From JAQUSX01 sp035446985 (GTDB taxonomy: Bacteria > Bacillota > Clostridia > Christensenellales > CAG-314), in NCBI GenBank assembly GCA_035446985.1, contig DAOTGG010000018.1:1-18885 (forward strand): a stretch of 18,885 nucleotides of DNA. The letters are read 5' to 3'. Shown here piece by piece: positions 6,505 to 12,865 of the stretch. The notes under the pieces are model-generated. The model did not search any database. It was not told the origin of the DNA and saw only the letters and a list, made by a program, of their open reading frames with translations. A program made the translations under genes and the position numbers. Numbering within the stretch: position 1 is the stretch's first letter; each line of letters opens with the position of its first letter.

Positions 6505-7205
6505 AGGTAAAAATAGATTTGCATATACACTCCACGCTTAGCGCGTGTTGCTCAAAAGAAAATACCGTGAACAACATTGTGAATATGAGCAAACTATTGA
6601 ATAACCGCATAATCGCAATCGCAGACCACAACGCGGCGGAAAACTCACGGACGACGTCAAAAATAGCCGAGAAAAACGGAATTTTGGTCGTGCCCGCGAT
6701 GGAAATCACAACAGCCGAAGAAATTCACGTTTTGGGTTTATTCAAAAGTTTCGATTCAGCGGAAGAGTTTTCAAAAGAAATTTACGAATCTTTGCCAAAA
6801 TACGAATTGAATGAAAAATTTTACAATCCGCAGATTATTTTGGATGAAAACGACCGCGAAATAGGGCGGAGAGAATATTTACTCAGCGTTGCGACAAAAT
6901 ACGATTTGTACGAACTGATAGCGGAAATTAAAGCCCGCGGCGGTATAGCGATACCCGCTCACATAGATAGAGACAGCAACAGTCTTACGTCGGTTTTGGG
7001 TTTTGTACCCGACGATTTAGGCGTAACGGCATTGGAAGTAAGCCCTGATTGTCCGCAAAATCTTTACGACGAGTTAAAACAAAAATACATTTTGATTACG
7101 GGCAGCGACGCTCACAGTTTGGAACAAATGTGTTTATCTGATTGTTACTTAGACTTGGACAAAATATCAATAAACGCGTTAATAGAAAAACTATCAAACA
7201 AATGA
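6501..7205 (+). CDS. PHP-domain metal-dependent phosphoesterase
   Basis: The protein is 234 residues with the hallmark motifs of the PHP superfamily (trinuclear metal phosphoesterases related to histidinol phosphatase and the polymerase III PHP domain). They are D6-L-H8-I-H10 (motif I), A-D42-H43-N44 (motif II), the EITTAEEIHVLG stretch (motif III, about 72-83), P-A-H154-I-D-R, and G-S-D-A-H-S near 206 (motif IV). The substrate could be a phosphorylated small molecule, nucleotide or phosphoprotein; the sequence does not decide. It begins inside the preceding stop (ATGA overlap) and is followed by the histidine-kinase-like ATPase, so the operon encodes both a kinase-fold pair and a phosphatase-fold enzyme. 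A regulatory phosphatase role is inferred from context only. Confidence 0.85.
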   Translation: MKVKIDLHIHSTLSACCSKENTVNNIVNMSKLLNNRIIAIADHNAAENSRTTSKIAEKNGILVVPAMEITTAEEIHVLGLFKSFDSAEEFSKEIYESLPKYELNEKFYNPQIILDENDREIGRREYLLSVATKYDLYELIAEIKARGGIAIPAHIDRDSNSLTSVLGFVPDDLGVTALEVSPDCPQNLYDELKQKYILITGSDAHSLEQMCLSDCYLDLDKISINALIEKLSNK

Positions 7206-7213
7206 ATCAACTA

Positions 7214-7229
7214 ACGGCGAAGACGCCGT
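7214..7229 (+). repeat. Small GC-rich stem-loop before the second ATPase gene
   Basis: ACGGCG-AAGA-CGCCGT is a perfect 6-bp hairpin with a 4-nt loop, 5 nt before the ATG at 7235 and in the place where a ribosome binding site would normally be. It lies in the widest internal gap of the operon (29 bp). It could shape translation of the ATPase or be an RNA processing point; there is no U-tract for termination. Confidence 0.5.
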
Positions 7230-7234
7230 AAAAA

Positions 7235-7792
7235 ATGAAAGAATTATCGTTAAACATACTGGATATAGCATCTAACAGCATAACGGCTAACGCTACAAAA
7301 ATCGAAATTACGGTAATATACGTTTTTTCGCAAAATCTGCTGTCTATCGAAATCACAGACAACGGCTGCGGAATGAACGAAGAAACGGTTAAAAAAGTCA
7401 CCGACCCGTTTGTGACATCCCGCAAAACCCGCAGCGTCGGGCTTGGGATACCGTTTTTCAAAGAGAGCGCGGAGTCAAGCGGCGGAAAATTCAGTATCAC
7501 CTCAAAAGTAGGGGAAGGCACGAAAGTAAAAGCGACTTACGAGATTGATAACATTGACCGTATGCCTTTGGGGGATTTAGCCGAAACTATATGCGTGCTA
7601 TTAGGCGCGAAAAAAGATATTCGATACGTTTTGACTTACCGTGTGGACGAAAGGGAATTCGTATTGGATACCGATGAAGTAAGGAATATATTGGGGGAAG
7701 TCGACATTTCAAACACCGAAGTGCTTGCTTTTCTCAAAGATTATATCAATCAAGGAATAAATATAACAAACGGAGGAAGCAAGAATTTATGA
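7235..7792 (+). CDS. Histidine-kinase-like ATPase (HATPase_c only, no phosphoacceptor domain)
   Basis: This 185-residue soluble protein opens directly with the GHKL ATP-binding fold: N box around N14 (LDIASNSITANAT), G1 D42-N-G44-C-G46-M, the F-box-like DPFVTSR, G2 V-G69-L-G71-IP, and SKVGEGTKV. About 70 further residues of mixed character (KDIRYVLTYRVDERE, then an acidic LDTDEVRNILGEVD stretch) follow and match no domain I recognise. There is no dimerisation/phosphoacceptor helix, sensor domain or membrane segment, so it cannot be a complete histidine kinase. The start at 7235 lacks a Shine-Dalgarno sequence and lies 3 nt after a tiny 9-codon frame and stem-loop. Its last codons overlap hndB by 4 bp. 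It is a different ATPase type from the one at 4508. Confidence 0.82.
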   Translation: MKELSLNILDIASNSITANATKIEITVIYVFSQNLLSIEITDNGCGMNEETVKKVTDPFVTSRKTRSVGLGIPFFKESAESSGGKFSITSKVGEGTKVKATYEIDNIDRMPLGDLAETICVLLGAKKDIRYVLTYRVDEREFVLDTDEVRNILGEVDISNTEVLAFLKDYINQGINITNGGSKNL

Positions 7793-8154
7793 AGTCTTTA
7801 CAGGAACTCAACGCGATAAGAGACAAAATGAAAAACGCGTCGCAAAACAGACAACAAGGTAGCGACGATACTATTCGCGTTGTCGTAGGTATGGCGACTT
7901 GCGGTATTGCCGCGGGCGCAAGACCTGTTTTGAACGCATTTGTGGAAGAAGTGGCGAAAAGAAATTTGAGTAACGTTGTGGTTAGCCAAACGGGTTGTAT
8001 AGGTATGTGCAAGTTCGAACCTATCGTAGAAGTTTTCGTCCCGAACAAAGAAAAAGTTACTTATATCAAGGTTACGCCGGAAAAGGTTGCGCGTATTGTA
8101 ACTGAGCATATCGTAAATCAAAAACCGGTAACGGAATACATTAAAATAAACTAA
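7789..8154 (+). CDS. hndB: HndB-like (2Fe-2S) ferredoxin subunit of [FeFe] hydrogenase
   Basis: This 121-residue thioredoxin-like iron-sulfur protein corresponds to HndB of four-subunit NADP-linked hydrogenases. Diagnostic stretches are VVVGMATCGIAAGARPV (C38) and VVSQTGCIGMCKFEP (two Cys spaced by three). Only three cysteines are visible, so either the cluster uses a non-Cys ligand or the protein holds it unusually. A charged 27-residue N-terminal extension precedes the fold. The start overlaps the preceding ATPase by 4 bp (ATGA). A GGAGG precedes it by about 12 nt. It lies directly ahead of hndC, the usual order. The role is probably electron transfer or cluster stabilisation within the complex. 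Confidence 0.85.
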   Translation: MKSLQELNAIRDKMKNASQNRQQGSDDTIRVVVGMATCGIAAGARPVLNAFVEEVAKRNLSNVVVSQTGCIGMCKFEPIVEVFVPNKEKVTYIKVTPEKVARIVTEHIVNQKPVTEYIKIN

Positions 8155-8155
8155 T

Positions 8156-8160
8156 GGAGG
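8156..8160 (+). promoter_or_regulatory. Ribosome binding site that decides the hndC start
   Basis: GGAGG with a 5-nt A-rich spacer precedes the ATG at 8166. An in-frame ATG at 8154, overlapping the hndB stop, would place this Shine-Dalgarno inside the coding region, so 8166 is preferred. Confidence 0.75.
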
Positions 8161-8165
8161 AAAAA

Positions 8166-9953
8166 ATGGTACGTTCATACATATTAGTATGCGGCGGCAC
8201 TGGCTGTACATCTAACCACTCAGGCGAGATAATAAACGCTCTTAACGCCGAACTAAAAGCGCAGCACCTTGACGAAGAAGTTAAGGTTGTTATGACTGGT
8301 TGCTTTGGACTTTGCGCCAAAGGTCCTATTATGGTGGTTTATCCCGAAGGAGCTTTTTATCACTCCGTTACTGTGGAAGACGTAAAAGAAATCGTTTCGG
8401 AACACCTACTCAAAGGCAGAATCGTAAAACGTTTGCTTCACACCGAAGATACAACCAATGAAAAAGTTTTATCGCTCAACGACACAGAATTTTTGAAAAA
8501 ACAGGTAAGAGTCGCGCTTTATAACTGCGGCGTTATCGACCCCGAAAACATAGAAGAATATATCGGCAGAGAAGGCTATCAAGCTCTTGGCAAAGTTTTG
8601 ACAGAGATGAAACCTGTCGACGTTATTGAAACGATTAAAGCAAGCGGTCTCCGCGGACGCGGCGGCGGCGGTTTCCCCACGGGCAAAAAATGGGAATTTG
8701 CTTACAATCAAAAGAATGACCAAAAATACGTTTGCTGCAACGCCGACGAAGGCGACCCGGGCGCATTTATGGACAGAAGCGTTTTGGAAGGCGATCCTCA
8801 CAGCGTAGTTGAAGCTATGGCAATAGCCGGTTACGCTATCGGCGCGAACAAAGGTTACGTTTATATCCGCGCAGAATATCCTATCGCCGTTAAACGTTTG
8901 CAAAAAGCTATCAACGACGCAAGAGCTTACGGCTTGATCGGTAAAAATATTTTTAACACGGGCTTTGATTTTGACCTTGAAATCAGACTTGGCGCGGGCG
9001 CGTTCGTCTGCGGCGAAGAAACCGCTTTGATGACCAGCGTTGAAGGCAAACGCGGCGAACCGCGTGTTCGTCCTCCGTTCCCCGCTGTAAAAGGCTTGTA
9101 CGGAAAACCGACGATACTTAACAACGTCGAAACTTACGCTAACGTTCCGCATATCATTCGCAAAGGCGCGGACTGGTTCGCTAGCATGGGTACTGAAAAA
9201 TCCAAAGGCACGAAAGTTTTTGCTGTCGGCGGAAAAATCGTTAACACAGGCTTGGTTGAAATCCCCATGGGTACAACCTTGCGCGAAATAATATATGATA
9301 TCGGCGGCGGTATCAAAAACGGTAAGAAATTCAAAGCGGCTCAAACTGGCGGACCCAGCGGCGGATGTATACCCGAGCAGCACCTTGACGTTCCTATCGA
9401 TTATGATAACCTTATCGCGATCGGCTCTATGATGGGTAGCGGCGGTATGATTATTATGGACGAAGACAACTGCATGGTCGATATCGCAAAATTCTTCTTG
9501 GAATTTGTTGTAGACGAATCATGCGGCAAATGCACTCCTTGCCGTGTCGGCACAAAACGTTTGCTTGAAATTTTGACGAAAGTCACAAACGGCGAAGCGG
9601 AACTGGCTGACATCGACAGAATGGAAGAAATCAGCCACTATTTGCAAGACAACGCTCTTTGCGCTTTGGGTAAAACCGCTTGCAATCCCGTTATTTCGAC
9701 ATTGCGCTATTTCCGTGACGAATATATTGAACATATCGTCAACAAGCGTTGTCCCGCGGGCGTGTGCAAAGGTTTGACAAAAATCGTAATCGACAAAGAT
9801 AAATGTATCGGCTGCGGAATTTGTAAGAAAAACTGCCCTGTAAACGCTATTAGCGGCGAAATCAAACAACCGCACGTTATTGACCCCGAAGTTTGCGTAA
9901 AATGCGGATTGTGTATTACAAAATGCCCGAAAGGCGCGATTTCTAGGAGGTAA
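8166..9953 (+). CDS. hndC: NuoF-like NAD(P)H/FMN-binding subunit of [FeFe] hydrogenase (HndC/HydB)
   Basis: This flavin subunit exchanges electrons with NAD(P)(H) and is the proposed bifurcation centre in multimeric [FeFe] hydrogenases. It has about 595 residues. An N-terminal thioredoxin-like [2Fe-2S] domain carries CGGTGC and TGCFGLC. Next come the FMN/NAD-binding core with GRGGGGFPTGKKW (about 163-175) and ADEGDPGAFMDR, then the NuoF [4Fe-4S] motif SCGKCTPCR near 452 with its later LCALGKTAC. A C-terminal 2x[4Fe-4S] ferredoxin starts near 547 (CIGCGICKKNC, CVKCGLCITKC). This architecture matches HydB/HndC rather than respiratory NuoF, which lacks the terminal ferredoxin. The gene ends in AGGAGG, which serves as the ribosome binding site of hndD. 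Specificity for NADH or NADPH cannot be told from sequence alone. Confidence 0.95.
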   Translation: MVRSYILVCGGTGCTSNHSGEIINALNAELKAQHLDEEVKVVMTGCFGLCAKGPIMVVYPEGAFYHSVTVEDVKEIVSEHLLKGRIVKRLLHTEDTTNEKVLSLNDTEFLKKQVRVALYNCGVIDPENIEEYIGREGYQALGKVLTEMKPVDVIETIKASGLRGRGGGGFPTGKKWEFAYNQKNDQKYVCCNADEGDPGAFMDRSVLEGDPHSVVEAMAIAGYAIGANKGYVYIRAEYPIAVKRLQKAINDARAYGLIGKNIFNTGFDFDLEIRLGAGAFVCGEETALMTSVEGKRGEPRVRPPFPAVKGLYGKPTILNNVETYANVPHIIRKGADWFASMGTEKSKGTKVFAVGGKIVNTGLVEIPMGTTLREIIYDIGGGIKNGKKFKAAQTGGPSGGCIPEQHLDVPIDYDNLIAIGSMMGSGGMIIMDEDNCMVDIAKFFLEFVVDESCGKCTPCRVGTKRLLEILTKVTNGEAELADIDRMEEISHYLQDNALCALGKTACNPVISTLRYFRDEYIEHIVNKRCPAGVCKGLTKIVIDKDKCIGCGICKKNCPVNAISGEIKQPHVIDPEVCVKCGLCITKCPKGAISRR

Positions 9954-9962
9954 ATTAAAACG

Positions 9963-11705
9963 ATGGCACAACTAAACGTTAAAATAAACGGAAAACCTTA
10001 TACGGTTAACGAAGGCACAATCTTAGAAGCGTGTCAGCAAGCGGGAGTAAGAGTTCCTACTCTATGTTATTTGAAAGACCTCAATCCTTTGGGAGCTTGC
10101 CGTCTTTGCGTAGTAGAAGTTAAAGGCGCGAGAGATTTGCCCGCTTCATGCGTTACCCCCGTTTCCGAAGGTATGGAAATATGGACAAGCACCAAAAAAG
10201 TTTTGGATTCAAGAAAAATGACTCTTGAACTTATGCTTTCCAATCACAACAACGACTGCAACAGCTGCGTTCGTTCAGGCAGCTGCGAACTTCAATCTCT
10301 TGCCAATGAATATAGCTGCGACGTTCACCGTTTTGCAGGCGAAGTAACAAAAGGCGAAGAAGAAGTTACTCCTTATCTTATCCGTGACAACAGCAAATGT
10401 ATTCTTTGCCGTCGTTGCGTTGCCGCTTGCAGCAAGCTTCAACACGTTGCAGTTATCGGACCGAATAAACGCGGTTTCAATACTTATATCGGCACAGCTT
10501 ACGGAATGGATTTGGCTGGCTCAGGCTGCGTTTCCTGCGGACAATGTATCAACGTTTGCCCGACAGGCGCATTAAGAGAAAAAGACGACACGGACAAAGT
10601 TTACGAAGCTATTAACGATCCGACCAAACACGTCGTTATTATGCCCGCTCCCGCAGTAAGAGTAGGTATCGGCGAAGAATTTGGTTATCCTATCGGCACG
10701 AACCAACAAGGCAAAATGGTTGCAGCTATGCGCAGACTTGGCGTTGACGCCGTTCTGGACGTAGACTTTACCGCAGACCTTACGATAATGGAAGAAGGAA
10801 CGGAACTATTGCACCGTTTGCAAGGCGAAGGACCGCTTCCCATGTTCACAAGCTGTTCACCTGGATGGATAAACTATATCGAACAATATTATCCCGAATT
10901 TTTGCCCAATCTTTCTACTTGCAAGAGCCCTCACATGATGAGCGGCGCGATAGTAAAAACATATTACGCAAAGAAAAAGGGTATCGACCCGAAAGATATT
11001 TTCACCGTAACGGTTATGCCTTGCGTAGCTAAAAAAGGCGAAATTATCCGTGACGACATCAATGCAAGCGGTTACAAAGATATTGACTGCGTAATCACAA
11101 CGAGAGAACTCGCGCGTATGATTAAGCGCAGCGGTATTATGTTCAACAATCTTCCCGATGAAGATTTTGACGAATTCGTCGGACGCGGCAGCACCGCGGG
11201 ATTACTCTTCGGCGCGACAGGCGGCGTTATGGAAGCTGCACTAAGAACCGTAGCGGAAATACTTGAAAAGAAACCTTTGCCGAAACTTGACTTTGTAGCA
11301 GTTCGCGGCACCGAAGGTATCAAACGCGCGTCAGTCAACCTTGCAGGAAAAGATTTACACGTAATAGTGGCAAGCGGAATTGAAAACGCTCACACCATTA
11401 TGGAAGAACTCAAAGCAGGCAAACTTAAAGACGCGGCGTTTATCGAAATTATGTGCTGCCCCGGCGGTTGCGTAGCAGGCGGCGGACAACCCATACAACC
11501 TGCTGACGTATGGAATACTACCGACGTAAGAGGTCTTAGAGCAAAGGCTATTTATGATACTGATACCGCTAGCAAAGCTAGAAAATCGCATGAAAACAAA
11601 GAAGTAAACGAACTTTACGCAAACTTCCTTGGCGAACCTAACGGACACAAAGCTCACGAGTTGCTTCATACTACTTACCGCAACAGAAGCATAAAAGAAA
11701 AATAA
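9963..11705 (+). CDS. hndD: [FeFe] hydrogenase catalytic subunit (HndD/HydA)
   Basis: This subunit reduces protons to H2 or oxidises H2 at the H-cluster. The protein is 580 residues with the full CpI-like layout. The parts are an N-terminal [2Fe-2S] domain (C35, C46, C49, C63), a His-ligated [4Fe-4S] (H95, C99, C102, C108), and 2x[4Fe-4S] (C146-C156 and C189-C199). The H-cluster domain has L1 TSCSPGW (296-302), L2 MPCVAKKGE (M352, C354) and L3 IMCCPGGCVAGGGQP (M497, C499, C503). The small-subunit tail (SKARKSHENKEV...HELLHTTY) is fused at the C-terminus. The proton-relay Cys298 is present. Two positions differ from the classical enzyme: Ser299 for the second Cys of L1, and Cys498 for Ala in L3. 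It is last in the operon, before a terminator. The HydEFG maturases needed to build the H-cluster are not in the window. Confidence 0.96.
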   Translation: MAQLNVKINGKPYTVNEGTILEACQQAGVRVPTLCYLKDLNPLGACRLCVVEVKGARDLPASCVTPVSEGMEIWTSTKKVLDSRKMTLELMLSNHNNDCNSCVRSGSCELQSLANEYSCDVHRFAGEVTKGEEEVTPYLIRDNSKCILCRRCVAACSKLQHVAVIGPNKRGFNTYIGTAYGMDLAGSGCVSCGQCINVCPTGALREKDDTDKVYEAINDPTKHVVIMPAPAVRVGIGEEFGYPIGTNQQGKMVAAMRRLGVDAVLDVDFTADLTIMEEGTELLHRLQGEGPLPMFTSCSPGWINYIEQYYPEFLPNLSTCKSPHMMSGAIVKTYYAKKKGIDPKDIFTVTVMPCVAKKGEIIRDDINASGYKDIDCVITTRELARMIKRSGIMFNNLPDEDFDEFVGRGSTAGLLFGATGGVMEAALRTVAEILEKKPLPKLDFVAVRGTEGIKRASVNLAGKDLHVIVASGIENAHTIMEELKAGKLKDAAFIEIMCCPGGCVAGGGQPIQPADVWNTTDVRGLRAKAIYDTDTASKARKSHENKEVNELYANFLGEPNGHKAHELLHTTYRNRSIKEK

Positions 11706-11726
11706 ATTTTTAGATACCTCTGATAC

Positions 11727-11764
11727 AAAAAACGCGTTTAAAAAAAAACAAAACGCGTTTTTTT
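11727..11764 (+). terminator. Intrinsic terminator of the hydrogenase operon
   Basis: AAAAAACGCG (11727-11736) pairs perfectly with CGCGTTTTTT (11754-11763) across a 17-nt A-rich loop, and the second arm is continuous with a run of T. It lies 22 bp after the hndD stop, closing the operon before the cdaA promoter. Confidence 0.85.
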
Positions 11765-11801
11765 GTTACAAAATTTTTTCGAAACCTCTTTATTTTTTGG
11801 G

Positions 11802-11807
11802 TATAAT
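11802..11807 (+). promoter_or_regulatory. -10 box of a likely cdaA promoter
   Basis: A perfect TATAAT lies about 50 bp upstream of the cdaA ATG in a very AT-rich stretch, just after the hydrogenase terminator. The best -35 candidate is TTCGAA at 11778-11783 with an 18-bp spacer, which is weak. Confidence 0.5.
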
Positions 11808-11857
11808 ATTGTATTATATATATGTGAATAGCAAAAATTATTAACGGAGGAAGAAAA

Positions 11858-12685
11858 ATGACCTTTTTCGAGTATTGTCAAAGCATTATCGCGTCTTTTG
11901 AATGGCAATGGATTGTCGAATTGGTCTTGTTAGCTTTCCTTTTTTATTGGTTATGGGCATTTTTCAAAAAAAGGAATGCCGTTTGGCTGGCGTATATAAC
12001 TTTTCTTGCGCTGGTTTTGATTTTCATTTTGTCGATATTCGACTTTGTCGGCGCGCGCGTATACGTAGCTATGTTTATACTGGCGTTTGCGATAATACCC
12101 ACGACTTTATTCGCTTCCGATATGCGCAGGGGACTATTTAGAATGTCGTGGAAAAACTTTCTTAATCCCAGTAATAAAAATATTGATTTGTCTCACGAAG
12201 ATATAACTCAAACAGTAGAAAATATCGTAAGAGCGTGCCAGAATATGTCCAAAAATGATATTGGTTCGCTTATCGTTATTACTAATAAATCTTTGGACAC
12301 GATAGTGGAGACAGGCACGGCTTTGGGTTCGCTTTTGACAAGCGAACTCATTGAAACGATATTTTTCCCAAAATCGCCTCTTCACGACGGTGCGATAATA
12401 GTGACGGCAAACCGCATAATAGCAGCAGGCTGCTACCTGCCTTTGTCCGCCCGCAACGATTTGCCGAAAGAATTCGGCACCCGTCACAGAGCCGCTATCG
12501 GTATGTCTGAAAGCAATCCGTCAATAACCGCCATTGTGGTATCGGAAGAATCGGGTATTATTTCCGCTATGCACGACGGCAAAATTTTGCGTTATCTTGA
12601 CAACGTATTATTAACTCAGATAGTTACTCACGCTCTTGTCGCGGAAAACGACAAGGTTGAGGAACTTGCCTTGTGGGGTGAATAA
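11858..12685 (+). CDS. cdaA: Membrane diadenylate cyclase CdaA (c-di-AMP synthase)
   Basis: CdaA joins two ATP into cyclic di-AMP, the messenger controlling potassium, osmolyte and wall homeostasis in Gram-positives. The protein is 275 residues, normal for CdaA. Three hydrophobic spans (about 19-36, 42-61 and 66-86) anchor it in the membrane. The cytosolic DAC domain follows from about 100, with the catalytic signature D177-G-A179 (LHDGA) and G-T-R209-H-R211 (ATP phosphate contact), plus SLLTSELIE and SESNPSITAIVVSEESG. A GGAGG ribosome binding site lies 8-9 nt upstream. In most Firmicutes cdaA is followed by the regulator cdaR (ybbR) and glmM; here it is followed only by a 46-residue CdaR-like fragment overlapping by one base, and glmM is absent. 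Confidence 0.96.
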   Translation: MTFFEYCQSIIASFEWQWIVELVLLAFLFYWLWAFFKKRNAVWLAYITFLALVLIFILSIFDFVGARVYVAMFILAFAIIPTTLFASDMRRGLFRMSWKNFLNPSNKNIDLSHEDITQTVENIVRACQNMSKNDIGSLIVITNKSLDTIVETGTALGSLLTSELIETIFFPKSPLHDGAIIVTANRIIAAGCYLPLSARNDLPKEFGTRHRAAIGMSESNPSITAIVVSEESGIISAMHDGKILRYLDNVLLTQIVTHALVAENDKVEELALWGE

Positions 12686-12825
12686 TGAAAAACGAAAAAA
12701 CAAAAAAAGAAAAAATTAAAACAATTGTAAACAAAATTTTTGTAAACAACATAGAGCTGAAGATTGCGTCTGTTTTTGCCGCGATTATTTTTTGGCTTCT
12801 AATCGGGTATTTTTTTGGTATATAA
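12685..12825 (+). CDS. 46-residue membrane microprotein resembling the N-terminus of CdaR/YbbR
   Basis: The start overlaps the cdaA stop by one base (TAATG). The product has a lysine-rich cytosolic head (MKNEKTKKEKIKTIVNK), then FVNNIELKIASVFAAIIFW and a further hydrophobic stretch ending GYFFGI. The NN-x-LKI-x-S...AIIFWL pattern is what CdaR (YbbR) proteins show at their single N-terminal transmembrane helix, which in the full protein carries several extracellular YbbR repeats. The repeats are absent: the frame ends right after the helix and the next gene begins 40 bp on. It could be a reduced CdaR that still touches CdaA in the membrane, or a truncated remnant. The intact frame and coupling favour expression. 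The relationship is my reading of a short motif. Confidence 0.65.
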   Translation: MKNEKTKKEKIKTIVNKIFVNNIELKIASVFAAIIFWLLIGYFFGI

Positions 12826-12843
12826 AAATTTTTACTATATAAT
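12815..12843 (+). promoter_or_regulatory. Possible promoter of the DUF1015 gene
   Basis: TTGGTA (12815-12820), a 17-bp spacer and a perfect TATAAT (12838-12843) lie at the end of the microprotein gene, about 22 bp ahead of the DUF1015 start codon. The surrounding DNA is AT-rich, so chance matches are likely; read-through from cdaA is also possible. Confidence 0.45.
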
Positions 12844-12865
12844 AATTTAAACAAAGGAGAACACT

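Noticed and set aside
8469..9383. 304-codon minus-strand frame opposite hndC, and similar ones opposite hndD and the DUF1015 gene
   Set aside because: Shadow frames created by codon bias of the real genes; the proteins resemble nothing and would lie wholly inside conserved coding sequence.
12823..12865. Frameshifted remainder of CdaR after the microprotein stop
   Set aside because: Only 40 bp lie before the next gene and no frame there encodes YbbR-like sequence, so the repeats are absent rather than frameshifted.
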